64,000 nucleotides of DNA from Saccharothrix tamanrassetensis (GCF_014203665.1 NZ_JACHJN010000010.1:287942-351941), one strand, 5' to 3'. Positions 23,194-33,478 are shown, counted from the stretch's first letter. The notes: generated by a model from the letters alone, not told the origin. Program-made: numbers and translations.

Positions 23194-24393
23194 ATGTCCG
23201 AACCACCAAGCCGGGCCGAGCTCTACCAACAGGCGTTCGCCCGCGCGGTGCAACACCGCCCCGACATCCGACTGCACGCCGAGTCGGGGCGCGAATTCCT
23301 TTACGTGGCAGGAGAACTGCTCACCATCCCGGAGGAGGTCGACCGGGTCCGCGGGAAGCTGACCCAGAGCCACATCGACAACGAGCGCGGCGAGGACTTC
23401 GCCGGCATGGCCCGCTTGCGGTTACCACTGCACCACGACGGGATCCCCGCCATCGTCCGCCTGCTGCGCACCCCCGCGCAGTGGCCGGGAGAACGGGTTC
23501 CCTTCGTGCAACCGCACCACGTCCTCGTCGGCCACGGCGGCAACATGCACGGCAACTCGGTGCAGCCGCCGAAACCCGCACCACCCCTGCCCGACCCGTC
23601 GCCGGACGCGGCGGGCGACGGCAAGGGCGTGCTGGTGGGCTTGGCGGACACCGGCATCTCCCGCGCCGCGGAGACCGACCACCCGCGCCGGCTGGGCGGC
23701 GCGTTCGTCCCGCACGAGGACAAGGTGGACCCGGCCTACGCGCACGACGACGTGTTCGCGCTGGAAGGCGGACACGGGACGTTCGTCGCCGGCGTGCTCC
23801 GGCAGGCCGCGCCGGGCGTCCGGTTCGACGTGGAGAAAGCCTTGGACCCCAACGGTCTGGGCACCGAGGAGGACTTCGTCCGGGCGCTGTCGTGGTTCGG
23901 CGAGCACATGCAGGTGGTGAGCCTGTCGCTGGGCTGCTTCACGCAGGACGACGTGGCCTCCGAACCGGTCCGGCGGGCGGTGGCCGCGCTGCCGGAATCG
24001 GTGGTGGTGGTCGCGTCGGTGGGCAACCAGGGCACCAACCGGCCCTGCTGGCCCGCCGCGCTGCCCCGCGTGCTGGCGGTGGCCGCGGTCGCGGAGGAAC
24101 GGGACGGTTCCCACGCGCCCGCGTGCTACTCCAACCACGGGCACTGGGTGGACGCGTGCGCGGTGGGCAACCGCACCAGCACGTTCCTCCGGGGCCGGTG
24201 GCAACTGGAGGGCGATCCCGCGGTGGAGACCCACGACGGGTTCGCCTACTGGCTGGGCACGTCGTTCGCCGCGCCGCACGTGGCCGGGCGGATCGCGACG
24301 ATGGTCGGGCAGGGCCTGTCCGCCTTGGAAGCACGGGACCAACTGCTCACCAACGCCGAGTTCCACCCCGGTTACGGTGTATTCATAGCGTGA
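23194..24393 (+). CDS. intracellular S8 (subtilisin-like) peptidase B, paralogue of A
   Basis: 399 aa, co-linear with the peptidase at 20329 over its whole length with only one C-terminal residue difference in size. Triad Asp152 (LADTGIS), His194 (GGHGTFVAG), Ser357 (GTSFAAPHVAG) and Asn278 are intact. The linker before the protease (residues about 121-141) is the most divergent part. ATG 23194 follows GGAGAGG. No export signal. A tandem duplication separated by the sigma operon and the inverted repeat; the retained catalytic residues argue both copies work. Confidence 0.87.
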   Translation: MSEPPSRAELYQQAFARAVQHRPDIRLHAESGREFLYVAGELLTIPEEVDRVRGKLTQSHIDNERGEDFAGMARLRLPLHHDGIPAIVRLLRTPAQWPGERVPFVQPHHVLVGHGGNMHGNSVQPPKPAPPLPDPSPDAAGDGKGVLVGLADTGISRAAETDHPRRLGGAFVPHEDKVDPAYAHDDVFALEGGHGTFVAGVLRQAAPGVRFDVEKALDPNGLGTEEDFVRALSWFGEHMQVVSLSLGCFTQDDVASEPVRRAVAALPESVVVVASVGNQGTNRPCWPAALPRVLAVAAVAEERDGSHAPACYSNHGHWVDACAVGNRTSTFLRGRWQLEGDPAVETHDGFAYWLGTSFAAPHVAGRIATMVGQGLSALEARDQLLTNAEFHPGYGVFIA

Positions 24394-24517
24394 CACCGGC
24401 TCCTGCCGCGACGTTGGTCGACGTGCTCGTGGCATGACACAGATCGGCGACCCCGATGCCACCCGGGTCGACGCCCTTCGAATTCACACAGGTCGGCGAC
24501 CCCCGATCGATTCACCC

Positions 24518-24554
24518 GGACGCCCCGCTGCGAACACTCCGCAGCGGGGCGTCC
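24518..24554. terminator. strong hairpin terminator after peptidase B
   Basis: Perfect 15-bp stem GGACGCCCCGCTGCG and complement with a 7-nt loop. The spacer 24394-24679 otherwise holds a near-duplicate 20-bp stretch (about 24438 and 24487) and no gene. Confidence 0.75.
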
Positions 24555-24679
24555 GCCGTCAGAGCGAACACACCCGCCACCCCTTGCCCAGTCGGGTGAT
24601 CCGCTCTCAGCGACCGCCCAGGCCCACCGTTGCGCCAGTAGGGTGATTCGAATTTCCCTCGTCCAACAGGGGGTGTGCG

Positions 24680-25486
24680 TTGGCCGGACGGACCGGCTGG
24701 TCCCCGGACGGAGTCGACGTGGCGCTGCCCAGCTCCGCCCGCGTCTACGACTACCTGCTCGGCGGCGGTCACAACTTCGCCGTCGACCGGGACACCGGCG
24801 AACAGCTCGCCCGCGTGCTGCCGGTGCGCGACATGGTCCGGTTCAACCGGTCGTACCTGCGCCGCGCCGTGCTCGCGATGGTGGAGGCGGGCATCACCCA
24901 GTTCCTGGACCTGGGTTCGGGCATCCCCACCGTGGGCAACGTGCACGAGGTGGCGCAGTTCGCGAACCCGGCGTGCCGCGTGGTGTACGTGGACATCGAG
25001 CCGATCGCCGTCACGCACTCCGCGCTGCTGCTCGCGGACAACCCCGACGCGACCGCGATCCTGGCCGACCTGCGCAAGCCCGACGCCGTGGTCGACGCGC
25101 CGGAAAGCCGGTCACTGCTGGACTTCAGCCGCCCCGTGGGGTTGCTCGCGGTGGGCGTGCTGCACTTCCTCCCGGACTTCGACGACCCGTGGGGCGTGCT
25201 CGCCCGCTACCGGGACCTCCTCGCGTCGGGCAGCCACCTGGCGATCTCGCACTTCACGTCCGACCGGATGCCGCGGGAGATGGCTGCGGGCGCGGACATC
25301 TTCGAGCGCGCCGCCGAACCGATCACGCCGCGCACCCGTGCGCAGGTGCTGAGCATGATGGACGGTTTCGAGATCGTCGCACCGGGGCTGGTGTTCACGC
25401 CCGAGTGGCGCCCCGAGGCGCCCGAGGACGTGCCGTCCGACCCGGGGTGCGCCAATCTGTACGCCGTTGTGGGCCGAAAGCCTTGA
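24680..25486 (+). CDS. SAM-dependent methyltransferase, DUF574 family
   Basis: 268 aa. SARVYDYLLGGGHNFAVDR near the N-terminus is the family signature; FLDLGSGIPT is the SAM-binding loop, followed by VVYVDIEPIAVTHS and a C-terminal FEIVAPGLV with PEWRP. DUF574 proteins are abundant in actinomycetes, with unknown small-molecule substrates. TTG 24680 is the only suitable start ahead of the conserved motif, with GGGGG upstream. Monocistronic by appearance. Confidence 0.87.
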   Translation: MAGRTGWSPDGVDVALPSSARVYDYLLGGGHNFAVDRDTGEQLARVLPVRDMVRFNRSYLRRAVLAMVEAGITQFLDLGSGIPTVGNVHEVAQFANPACRVVYVDIEPIAVTHSALLLADNPDATAILADLRKPDAVVDAPESRSLLDFSRPVGLLAVGVLHFLPDFDDPWGVLARYRDLLASGSHLAISHFTSDRMPREMAAGADIFERAAEPITPRTRAQVLSMMDGFEIVAPGLVFTPEWRPEAPEDVPSDPGCANLYAVVGRKP

Positions 25487-25614
25487 CTAGGACCGTGCCG
25501 GGTACGCAAGATTTGCGGATCTGATCATTCGTTCCGCCGTTTCACTCCGCACCACCACTCTTCGACACACCCCGCACGACCAGCTTTCGCTGCATCCAGC
25601 ACGACCACTCTTCG

Positions 25615-27720
25615 ATGACCGACACGCCGCCGGAAGTGCGAGCCTCGGAAGAGCCTTCCGAGGCCGTTGCCGCGCGCGCCGAGGCGTGGACCGGGGAACT
25701 CGTCGCCGGCGCGTACGCGCCGATGGCCCGTCCGGCGATCCGGGCCGCGCTCGAACGCCACCTCGCCCTCCTCTCCGCGTTGCTGACCGCGCACGAGTTC
25801 CGCCCGGACGAGGCGGCACCGGTCGGCGAGTGGCTGGTGACCGCCCGGTTCACCGGCCAGACCAGTCTCCAGCGCAGCATCGAGGTGCTCGGCACCGCGC
25901 TGCCCGCGCTGGTGGGCGCCCCGGCGGAACGGGTCACGGCGGTGCTCGCCGCCGTCGCCGCCGGCTACGCGAACGCCGTGCGGCGGCAGATCTTCGCCGA
26001 GCAGGAGAAGGTGCGCACCGCACTCATGCTGACGTTGGAACAGACCCGGCGGGAGCTGCACGACAGCGAGGCGCGGTTCCGCCAGGTCTTCTCCTCCACG
26101 TCCGTGGGCATCGCGATCTTCGACTTGGACGGCGCGGTGGTCGAGGCGAACCCCGCGCTGGTGCGGATGCTCGGGCACACCGGGCACACCGGGGACGACG
26201 GGCACACCGGGGACGACGGGCACGCCGGGCACGATGGGCACGCCGAGGACGACGCGGAGAACCCCGGCCTCGACCCGGAGAAGCTTTTCGAGCCGGGTGA
26301 CCTGGTAGCGCTGCGGTCCGCGTGGGAGTCCGGGGACAGCGCGAGGATCGAGCAGCAGTTCGCCGGACCGGTGGGCGATCCGATGTGGACCAACGTGGCG
26401 CTGTCCGTGGTGCGCGACGCGGACGGGCAGCCCAAGTACCGCGTCGCCGTGTTCGAGGACGTCACCGAGCAGCGGGTGCTGCGCGACTACCTGCGGCACC
26501 AGGCGCTGCACGACGTGTTGACCGGGTTGCCGAACCGGCAGAGCTTCCTGCCCCGGCTGGAGCAGGCGCTCAACCGGCCGGGCTCGATCACGTTGTGCTA
26601 CCTGGACGTGGACAGCGTGGCGATCGTCAACGACGGCATCGGCTACGAGGCGGGTGACGAGCTGCTGAAGGTGGTGGCGCAGCGGCTGACCGCCGTGTTC
26701 GCCGGGGAGGACGCGACGGTGGCCCGGATCGGCGGTGACGAGTTCGTCGTGCTGATCGAGGATTCCGCCGACACCCCCAGCATCTCCGCGTTGGCCGAGG
26801 CGATCGACACCGAGCTGTCCGAGCCGGTCTACCTGTCCGGCCACGGCGTCGGGGTGTCGGCGGGCATGGGCTTCGTGCGCACCTCCGCCACCGGTCTGGA
26901 CGCGATGTCGTTGCTGCGTCAGGCACACAGCACGCTGCGGCGGGCGGAGAGCGGCGGCAAGGGCCAGTGGGGCATCTACGACGCCGGCCAGGACGCCCGC
27001 GACCGCACCCGGCTGGCGCTGATCGCGACCATGCCCGGTGCCCTGGAGAACGGCGAGATCGCCATCGACTACCGCCCCGTCGCCGCACCCGACCCAGCCA
27101 CACCACACCCAGCCACACCACACACCCACTCCGCCACACCCCAACCAGCCACGCCCCACCCAGTCACACCACACACCGCCGTCACCGCCCGCCTCCGCTG
27201 GGACGAACCCGAATTCGGCGTCGTCGACCACGAGGAGTGCCTGGACTTCGCCGACACCCTGGGCCTGAGCGACCAGCTCGGCGCATGGCTGCTGGAGGAG
27301 GCGTGCGCCTTCGCGGCGGCCGAGGAGCTGCCGGTGATCGTGCGGCTGTCCGCCGACCAGTCCCGCGATCCCGACCTGTCCGCCGTGGTCGCGGAAGCGC
27401 TGCGCACCTCCGGCCTCGCCCCGCAACACCTCTGGCTGAGCCTGCACTCGGGCTGCCTGGCGGGTTGCCAGGAGGTGGTCGAGGACAACCTCACCACCCT
27501 GGCGGACATGGGCGTGCGCCGACTGCTGCACAGCTTCACCGGGGGCCTGCGCGAACTCGCGCTGGTGCAACGACAGGCACTGCACGGCGTGGAGGTGGAC
27601 GCGCCGCCGGACGAGCCGATCGCACGCACCGCCCTGGCCACCGTGATCCCGTTGCTGCGCTCGATCGGCACGCTGGTGATCAGCGAGGTGCCGGGAGCGG
27701 ACCTGACCGTGCGACGGTGA
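25615..27720 (+). CDS. PAS-GGDEF-degenerate EAL c-di-GMP signalling protein
   Basis: 701 aa, soluble. Residues about 1-145 are helical; PAS about 150-295 (FRQVFSSTSVGIAIFDLDG); GGDEF about 296-465 with intact GGDEF at 373-377, so diguanylate cyclase activity is possible. The last 230 residues follow the EAL fold order but have no EAL motif (TARLRW at that place) and lack the metal ligands, so it is probably a non-catalytic c-di-GMP or protein-binding domain. Two low-complexity insertions: a Gly-His-Asp run in the PAS (about 187-214) and a Pro-His-Thr run in the EAL part (about 492-522). ATG 25615 lacks a clear ribosome site. Confidence 0.85.
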   Translation: MTDTPPEVRASEEPSEAVAARAEAWTGELVAGAYAPMARPAIRAALERHLALLSALLTAHEFRPDEAAPVGEWLVTARFTGQTSLQRSIEVLGTALPALVGAPAERVTAVLAAVAAGYANAVRRQIFAEQEKVRTALMLTLEQTRRELHDSEARFRQVFSSTSVGIAIFDLDGAVVEANPALVRMLGHTGHTGDDGHTGDDGHAGHDGHAEDDAENPGLDPEKLFEPGDLVALRSAWESGDSARIEQQFAGPVGDPMWTNVALSVVRDADGQPKYRVAVFEDVTEQRVLRDYLRHQALHDVLTGLPNRQSFLPRLEQALNRPGSITLCYLDVDSVAIVNDGIGYEAGDELLKVVAQRLTAVFAGEDATVARIGGDEFVVLIEDSADTPSISALAEAIDTELSEPVYLSGHGVGVSAGMGFVRTSATGLDAMSLLRQAHSTLRRAESGGKGQWGIYDAGQDARDRTRLALIATMPGALENGEIAIDYRPVAAPDPATPHPATPHTHSATPQPATPHPVTPHTAVTARLRWDEPEFGVVDHEECLDFADTLGLSDQLGAWLLEEACAFAAAEELPVIVRLSADQSRDPDLSAVVAEALRTSGLAPQHLWLSLHSGCLAGCQEVVEDNLTTLADMGVRRLLHSFTGGLRELALVQRQALHGVEVDAPPDEPIARTALATVIPLLRSIGTLVISEVPGADLTVRR

Positions 27721-27860
27721 CGACCTCGCGGCTGTCGTCGCCGAACGCACTGCGATCCCGGTCGCCGAACCGCTCGCGGACCACGAACCCGTTGCCCGCC
27801 GACAACCCATCTACGACCCATCAACGACCGGCCGGCAACCCGCCGATTCCGACCAGCACA

Positions 27861-27895
27861 GGACGGGGTCGCGGGAACTACCCGCGACCCCGTCC
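27861..27895. terminator. bidirectional hairpin terminator
   Basis: Perfect 15-bp stem (GGACGGGGTCGCGGG) with a 5-nt loop between the converging GGDEF gene and conservon GTPase gene. Confidence 0.8.
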
Positions 27896-27906
27896 GCGCA
27901 CCGCTC

Positions 27907-28497
27907 TCAGGCGAACGTCGGCAGCCTCATCGCGTGCTGCACCAACGTGATCAACGTCTGCTTCGTGGACTGCCGGTTCCGCGCGTCGCACGGCACGATC
28001 GGCACCGACTGGTCGATCGTCAGCGCCTCCCGGATGTCCTCGATGCGGTGGTGCAGCAGACCGTCGAAGCAGTTCACGCCCACCACGTAAGGGAGTTCGC
28101 GGTCCTCGAAGAAGTCGATCGAGGCGAACGCGTCGGACAGCCGCCGCGTGTCCACCAGGACGACCGCGCCGATCGCACCGCGCACCAGGTCGTCCCACAT
28201 GAACCAGAAGCGGTGCTGGCCGGGGGTTCCGAACAGGTACAGGATGAGGTCCTCGTCCAGCGTCACCCGGCCGAAGTCCATGGCCACCGTGGTGGTCATC
28301 TTGTTCGGCGTGCTGGTCAGGTCGTCCACCCCGACGCTCGCCTCGGTCATCACCGCCTCGGTGGTCAACGGCACGATCTCCGACACCGAGCCGACGAACG
28401 TGGTCTTGCCGACGCCGAAGCCACCTGCGACCACGATCTTGGTCGACATGACCGACAGGCTCGGTGTCCCCGGCCGTTCGGGAGCACCACCGCTCAT
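27907..28497 (-). CDS. conservon Ras-like GTPase (CvnD type)
   Basis: 196 aa. G1 GGFGVGKTT at 25-33, switch region VAMDFGRV, G3-like LFGTPGQHRFWFMW, and the later VVGVNCFDG and VPCDARN. This is the CvnD/MglA-like small GTPase of actinobacterial conservons, thought to work with a sensor kinase and roadblock protein at the membrane in a G-protein-coupled-like switch. It follows the roadblock gene after 59 bp; a separate DUF742 gene, normally in between, is absent. Confidence 0.9.
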   Translation of the reverse strand: MSGGAPERPGTPSLSVMSTKIVVAGGFGVGKTTFVGSVSEIVPLTTEAVMTEASVGVDDLTSTPNKMTTTVAMDFGRVTLDEDLILYLFGTPGQHRFWFMWDDLVRGAIGAVVLVDTRRLSDAFASIDFFEDRELPYVVGVNCFDGLLHHRIEDIREALTIDQSVPIVPCDARNRQSTKQTLITLVQHAMRLPTFA

Positions 28498-28529
28498 GTT
28501 GCTTCCGTTTCCCTAGTGTTGCCCAGAAA

Positions 28530-28547
28530 GTGCACCGACAGGTGCAC
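28530..28547 (-). other. small hairpin between roadblock and GTPase genes
   Basis: GTGCACC-GACA-GGTGCAC, a perfect 7-bp stem with a 4-nt loop in the 59-bp gap where DUF742 is missing. Could modulate expression or be a deletion scar. Confidence 0.4.
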
Positions 28548-28556
28548 CGCACACAG

Positions 28557-28979
28557 TTAACCGCGCATCGCCACGTGCAGCCGCGAGCGGATCTCCGGCG
28601 TGAGCTGCACGCCGACCCGTTCCACCAACCGGGTCATCGCGTAGCCGATGAGCCCGATGTCGCAGTTCGGCGCGGCCAGCACGGCCAGGCACGACCCGTC
28701 GCTGATGGACATCAGGAACAGGTAGCCCCGCTCCATCTCCACCACGGTCTGCTTCACGTCGCCCGCCTCGAAGCAGCGCGCCGCGCCGAGGTTCAGGCTG
28801 ACCAACCCGGACGCCACCGCCGCGAGCTGCTCGGCGCGGTCGATCGGGAGGCGTTCCGAGGAGGCGAGCAACAGTCCGTCCGCGGACACCACGATCGCGT
28901 GCGCCACGCCCGCGACCCGGCTCACGAAGTCGTCGACCAGCCAACTGAAGTTGTCGAGTTCTTCGGCTGCGGTGGTCAC
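28557..28979 (-). CDS. roadblock/LC7 protein (CvnB type)
   Basis: 140 aa. [34 protein letters not shown] and [23 protein letters not shown] are the roadblock/LC7 pattern of conservon B proteins, which regulate the cognate GTPase. GTG 28979 overlaps the sensor kinase stop by 4 bp (GTGA). Confidence 0.92.
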   Translation of the reverse strand: MTTAAEELDNFSWLVDDFVSRVAGVAHAIVVSADGLLLASSERLPIDRAEQLAAVASGLVSLNLGAARCFEAGDVKQTVVEMERGYLFLMSISDGSCLAVLAAPNCDIGLIGYAMTRLVERVGVQLTPEIRSRLHVAMRG

Positions 28980-31900
28980 TTCTGCTCCTTGGTCTGGTTG
29001 CCGGGGTTGTCTCCGTTGCCGAACGGCAGCCCCTCCCAGGGCATCCCGTTGTCGTCGGCGGATTCGCGGCCCAGTTGCACGCCGCGCTGGTAGGTGGCGA
29101 ACCGCTGCCGCAGCCGGTCGGCGGACCGGCGGGGCGGGGCGGTGGTGCCGACTCCGGCGGCGGTGGCGGAGTTGCCGTTGGTGGACGGCGGGGCGGACGT
29201 CGGGCGCTGCGACGGAGCGCTCAGCGAGCCGGGCATCAGGCGAGCCTTGGGCTTGCGCTTGGGCAGGCCCGCGGTCGTGGTGTCGTCCACAGTGGACTTG
29301 AGCACGCTGCCGGCGGCGGCCCAGCCGTCGTCGGCCGGGCCCCAGCCCGGTGCGGGCTCGGCGTTCGCGGCGGGCACCGGGGACGGCGCGGGCGACCGCT
29401 TGGGCAGTCCGGCCGACGTGGGCAGCGGGTCGACCCGCTGGTCGTCGCCGACCAGGTCCACCCGGTCCGCGTACACGGTCTGCTCCGCCGAGCTGTCGGG
29501 CCTGTCCCCACCGGCCGGCCTGTCGTGGTCCGGCCTGTCCCCACCGGCCGGCCTGTCGTGGCCGTCCGGGCCGACCAGGTCCACCCGGTCGGCGAACATG
29601 GTCCGCTCGGCCGGGGACTCCGGCGGCACGTCGTCGGCCGGCTCGCCCCGCACCGCCGCGTCCGCTCCCTCGCCGCCCTGGAACCAGCGCGACAGCACGT
29701 CCTCGTAGATCGGCAGCCGCTGGGTGGACGCGTCGTCCTCCTCCACCACGACCACCGGCGGCGGTTTCGGCGAGCCGGGGTAGGTGTAGTCGGGCGCACC
29801 CTCGGGCGGCGGCACGGTCTCGGCCACGGTGGCGGTGAACAGGTCCGCCGCCGGGGTCTGCTCGACCTCGAAGAAGTTCGTGCCCTCCTCCGCCGGGGTG
29901 GACACCAGCTGCGGGAACGGCGCGGGCGTGGTCTCGGCGGCCGACGGGAACGGCGCGGGCGTCACGTCCGGGCGGGCCGGCAGCGCGGGCGGCTGGTCCG
30001 GCGTCCACTTCGGCACGCCGGCGAGCACGCCGGCCTCCAGCTCCAGGGGCGCCTGGCGCGGCGCCAGGGCCGGTGCGGCGGGCCTGCCCGGCAACGGCTC
30101 GGGGCCGCGGTGCAGCAGCGACACCGGCAGCACGACTTGGGCGGTGACCCCACCCTCTATGTCGTCGTTGTTGGTCAGCGTCACCCGGATCTCATGCCGC
30201 TTGGCCAGCTGGCCGACCACGTACAGGCCCATCTCGCGGGCCACCGACACGTCGACCTCGGGCGGCTCGGCGAGCTTCTTGTTCGCGTCGACGATGTCCT
30301 GCTCCTGCATGCCGACACCGCGGTCGTGGATGCGGATGGACACCTCGCCGCGCCGGGTCTCGATGGCCCGCACGGTGACCTTGGTGGTGGGCTTGGAGAA
30401 CGCGGTCGCGTTGTCCAGCAGCTCGGCGATGAGGTGCGCGAGGTCGTTGACCACCCGGCCCTGGATCCGCAGCTCCGGCGCGGGCGCGACCTGCACGCGG
30501 GCGTACTTCTCGACCTCGGACACGGCCGCGCCGAGCACCTCGGAGATCGGCACCGGCCGGGTGACCCGGCGGTTGACCGTGGTGCCGGAGAGCACCAGCA
30601 GGTTCTCGCTGTTGCGGCGCATCTGGGTGGCCAGGTGGTCCAGCTCGAACAGGCTGGCCAGCTGGTCGGGGTCCTGCTCGTCCTGCTCCAGCCGGTCGAT
30701 GACGGTGATCTGCCGTTCGACCAGGGCCTGCGAGCGGCGCGAGAGGTTGATGAACATGTCGTTGACGTTCGCGCGCAGCGCCACCTGCTCGACCGCGAGG
30801 CGCACGGCTTCGCGCTGCACGGCGTCGAACGCCCGCGCCACCTGGCCGACCTCCTCGGTGGTGTGGATCGGCACCGGCACCAGCGACTCCTCCGCGGCGC
30901 GGGCCGGGTCGCGGTGCGTCCGGATGCGCTTGATCGCCTCCGGCAGCCGGTTGCGGGCCACGTCCATCGCGGAGCGGCGCAGCACCCGCAGCGGCGTCAG
31001 CATCGACCGCGCCACGAACGCCATCAGGGCGAACGCGATCAGCAGCGCGACCGCGACCAGCGCCGCGTCCCGCCACGCCGACCCGCGCGCGATCTCGGCG
31101 AGGTCCACCGCGGCCTGGTCCGCCTGCTGCTCGATGTCCAGCGCGACCGTCCGGATGAGACCGGCGGTCTCCTCGCCGACCCGCATCACCTCGGCGTCCG
31201 AGATGGACACCTCGCCGGACTCGTCCTGCTGCACCAGGGCCAGCTGCACCAGCCGGTTGCGGGCGTCCACCGAGGCGCCGGACACCACGTCGGAGTACCG
31301 CTGGCGGTTTTCCTGGCTCGCGGTGTTGGCGAAGTCGGTGAGCGCGGCGTCCAGCCGGGACTGGGCCGCGCGCAGCGCGTTGACCTGGCCCGGCGCGAAC
31401 TCGCCGCGCTTCGCGGTGGACAGCAGGATCGCGTTCTGCTGGAACAGCTGCTCCTTCGCGCCGTACAGCGCGAGGTTGGCGCCCGAGAGCGGGGTGATCG
31501 TCTCGTTGCTCAGGCTGCTCGCCGTGGCGCGGTGCACCTGGGCGAGCGCGCTGAGGATCTGGGTGTACGCGCTGGACACCGACATGTCCGGGTACTTGGT
31601 GGTCAGCGTGGTGTTGCGCAGCGAGGGCAGGCCGTCCAGCGACTGCAACGACTTCTCGAACGACCCGCGCACGCTCTCGTCGATGCCCGAGGTGCGGGTG
31701 GAGACGTCGCGGTACCGGCCGACCTCCTGGTCGACCGTCGCCGACCGCGCCACCAGCTCGGCGCTGTTGTCGGACCGGCCGCCGGCGACGAACCAGACCG
31801 CGGCGTCGCGCTCCAGTTGCAGCGCGTCGGAGACGGCGGCGGCCTGGGCGGACAGCTGGAGCTCCTGCCGCACCTTGCCGAACAGCTCGACCTCGTCGAG

Positions 31901-32146
31901 CTGGGTGTCGAGCCGCAGGCCCGCGAGGGCGAGCGTGCTCAGCGCGGGCACCAGGAGCACCACGGCGAGCTTGCTGCGCAGCCTCCAGTTGCGCAGGCGC
32001 CACCGGGAGATGCCCCGGTCGGCGGGCGCGGTGGTGCCTGTGCCCGGACCCGAGTCGGGCGGAACTGCGTCCGCGGCCTTGTCGAGCTCAGTCCGCTCCG
32101 GATCTCCTCCGGAGGCGTGGTCATCGTGACCGCGCACCGTCAGCAC
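28976..32146 (-). CDS. conservon sensor kinase-like protein with NIT domain (CvnA type)
   Basis: About 1056 aa. Short cytoplasmic start, TM1 about 58-77, an extracellular nitrate/nitrite-sensor-type helical domain (about 80-355, [15 protein letters not shown]), TM2 about 360-382, a HAMP-like linker, and a GHKL ATPase domain (N-box [13 protein letters not shown] about 572, [10 protein letters not shown] about 609). The last 370 residues are Pro-rich, disordered and contain repeated [15 protein letters not shown] units. No clear H-box phosphorylation site is seen, as in other CvnA proteins. The start is uncertain: GTG 32146 is favoured, with GTG 32137 and ATG 32224 as alternatives. Heads the conservon operon. 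Confidence 0.85.
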   Translation of the reverse strand: MLTVRGHDDHASGGDPERTELDKAADAVPPDSGPGTGTTAPADRGISRWRLRNWRLRSKLAVVLLVPALSTLALAGLRLDTQLDEVELFGKVRQELQLSAQAAAVSDALQLERDAAVWFVAGGRSDNSAELVARSATVDQEVGRYRDVSTRTSGIDESVRGSFEKSLQSLDGLPSLRNTTLTTKYPDMSVSSAYTQILSALAQVHRATASSLSNETITPLSGANLALYGAKEQLFQQNAILLSTAKRGEFAPGQVNALRAAQSRLDAALTDFANTASQENRQRYSDVVSGASVDARNRLVQLALVQQDESGEVSISDAEVMRVGEETAGLIRTVALDIEQQADQAAVDLAEIARGSAWRDAALVAVALLIAFALMAFVARSMLTPLRVLRRSAMDVARNRLPEAIKRIRTHRDPARAAEESLVPVPIHTTEEVGQVARAFDAVQREAVRLAVEQVALRANVNDMFINLSRRSQALVERQITVIDRLEQDEQDPDQLASLFELDHLATQMRRNSENLLVLSGTTVNRRVTRPVPISEVLGAAVSEVEKYARVQVAPAPELRIQGRVVNDLAHLIAELLDNATAFSKPTTKVTVRAIETRRGEVSIRIHDRGVGMQEQDIVDANKKLAEPPEVDVSVAREMGLYVVGQLAKRHEIRVTLTNNDDIEGGVTAQVVLPVSLLHRGPEPLPGRPAAPALAPRQAPLELEAGVLAGVPKWTPDQPPALPARPDVTPAPFPSAAETTPAPFPQLVSTPAEEGTNFFEVEQTPAADLFTATVAETVPPPEGAPDYTYPGSPKPPPVVVVEEDDASTQRLPIYEDVLSRWFQGGEGADAAVRGEPADDVPPESPAERTMFADRVDLVGPDGHDRPAGGDRPDHDRPAGGDRPDSSAEQTVYADRVDLVGDDQRVDPLPTSAGLPKRSPAPSPVPAANAEPAPGWGPADDGWAAAGSVLKSTVDDTTTAGLPKRKPKARLMPGSLSAPSQRPTSAPPSTNGNSATAAGVGTTAPPRRSADRLRQRFATYQRGVQLGRESADDNGMPWEGLPFGNGDNPGNQTKEQK

Positions 32147-32348
32147 ACTCCCCAGCCCCCCAGCCAGTAAACGACACTTCCCTACAAACCGGGTGGATCT
32201 TGGTGGAAAAACCCCGGTCGTCATACCGCCGTTCGGACGAGGAACGCGGTATTTTGCAAATCAACCATTGTCGTCACCGCCGTCCGGGTCGGGCTAAACG
32301 ATCGCTAACGCGTGTTCGCGTTTTCCCGCCGCCCGACCCGGACGCCGC

Positions 32349-32376
32349 GCGGGGAGCCCGTCGCCGGGCTCCCCGC
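32349..32376 (-). terminator. hairpin terminator after the ABC substrate-binding gene
   Basis: Perfect 12-bp stem GCGGGGAGCCCG with a 4-nt loop, 10 nt past the lipoprotein gene stop. The remaining 32147-32348 should contain the conservon promoter; nothing else seen. Confidence 0.75.
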
Positions 32377-32385
32377 CGCGTCGGC

Positions 32386-33411
32386 TCAACTGCCCGGAGC
32401 GGGGACCAGCATGGGCTTGACGTCGAAGTCCTTCTCCAGCAGGCCGTAGGTCTTCATCAGCGTGGCGACCCGCTGCAACCGGGTCGCGTCCAGCGTGGTG
32501 GGGAACTCGCCGAAGTGGACCAGGCTCGCGGTTTCCTTGTCGACCTTGGCGTATTCCACCAGCAGCGGCTCGACCGTGGGGCGGTCGGCGGCGTCGCGCT
32601 GGCCCTTGGCCATCGCGCGCTGGAACGCGGCGACGGTGTTCGGGTTCTCCTTGGCGAACTTGCCGGTCGTGCCGTAGCCGGCGACCGGGATGCCGTCGGT
32701 CGGGCCGGACGCGGCGTCCAGCACGCTGACCGCGCCGATCGCGCGCTGCGCCTTGCTGATGAACGGCTCCACCATGAAGGCGGCGTCGACGGTCTTGTTC
32801 TGCACCGCGGCCTGCATGTCCGGGAAGGAGAACTCCTTGAACGTCACGGACTTCGGGTCCACGTCGTTCGCTTCCAGGGTCGCCTTCGCGGTCAGCTCGG
32901 CGATGTTCTTGAACGTGTTGATCGCGATCGTCTTGCCGGCCAGGTCCTTCGGCGACTTGATCGAGGAGTCCGGGCCGGTGAGGATCAGGAACATCTCGGG
33001 CTTGGCCTGGTAGCCGTCGTTGATCAGCTTCAGGCCGTCCACGCTCTTGGCCGCGTCCTTGGCCTGCGCGGCGAAGAACGAGACCCAGTTGCCGAAGGTG
33101 ATGTCGATGTCGCCGTTGATCAGGCCCGGGATGGCCGCGGCGCCACCCTGGATGCTCACCGGCTCGACCTCCAGACCTTCGTCCTTGAAGTAGTTCTTCT
33201 TGATCGCGACGTGCACCGATGCCACGTCGAGGATCGGCAGCAGACCAAGCTTGATCCTGGTCTTTTCGACCTTGCCCGGAGTTGCTGCGGCGTCGGTGGG
33301 CTTGTCCTCGGAACCGCCGAGCAAACCACAGCCGGAGACCACGGCGAGCATCGCGATCGCGGACAGACCGCCGATGATCCTTCTTGCCGAGAGGCCGACT
33401 CTACGAGTCAT
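32386..33411 (-). CDS. ABC transporter substrate-binding lipoprotein (SsuA/TauA/NMT1-like)
   Basis: 341 aa. Signal peptide with twin Arg-like start and lipobox VVSGC (Cys about residue 27), so a lipoprotein anchored outside the membrane. The mature part (RIKLGLLPILDVASVHVAIKK, IPGLINGDIDITFGN, DLAGKTIAINTF) is the periplasmic-binding fold of sulfonate, nitrate, taurine or aromatic-acid transporters. ATG 33411 has AGGAG 9 nt upstream; a closer ATG at 33420 abuts that site. Its permease and ATPase genes lie beyond pobA, so the operon is split. Confidence 0.87.
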   Translation of the reverse strand: MTRRVGLSARRIIGGLSAIAMLAVVSGCGLLGGSEDKPTDAAATPGKVEKTRIKLGLLPILDVASVHVAIKKNYFKDEGLEVEPVSIQGGAAAIPGLINGDIDITFGNWVSFFAAQAKDAAKSVDGLKLINDGYQAKPEMFLILTGPDSSIKSPKDLAGKTIAINTFKNIAELTAKATLEANDVDPKSVTFKEFSFPDMQAAVQNKTVDAAFMVEPFISKAQRAIGAVSVLDAASGPTDGIPVAGYGTTGKFAKENPNTVAAFQRAMAKGQRDAADRPTVEPLLVEYAKVDKETASLVHFGEFPTTLDATRLQRVATLMKTYGLLEKDFDVKPMLVPAPGS

Positions 33412-33478
33412 GGGGGGCATCTCCTGTTGGAGTGGCGACATTGCGGGGGCAGGATGCACGGGCGACAGGGCCGCTGCG

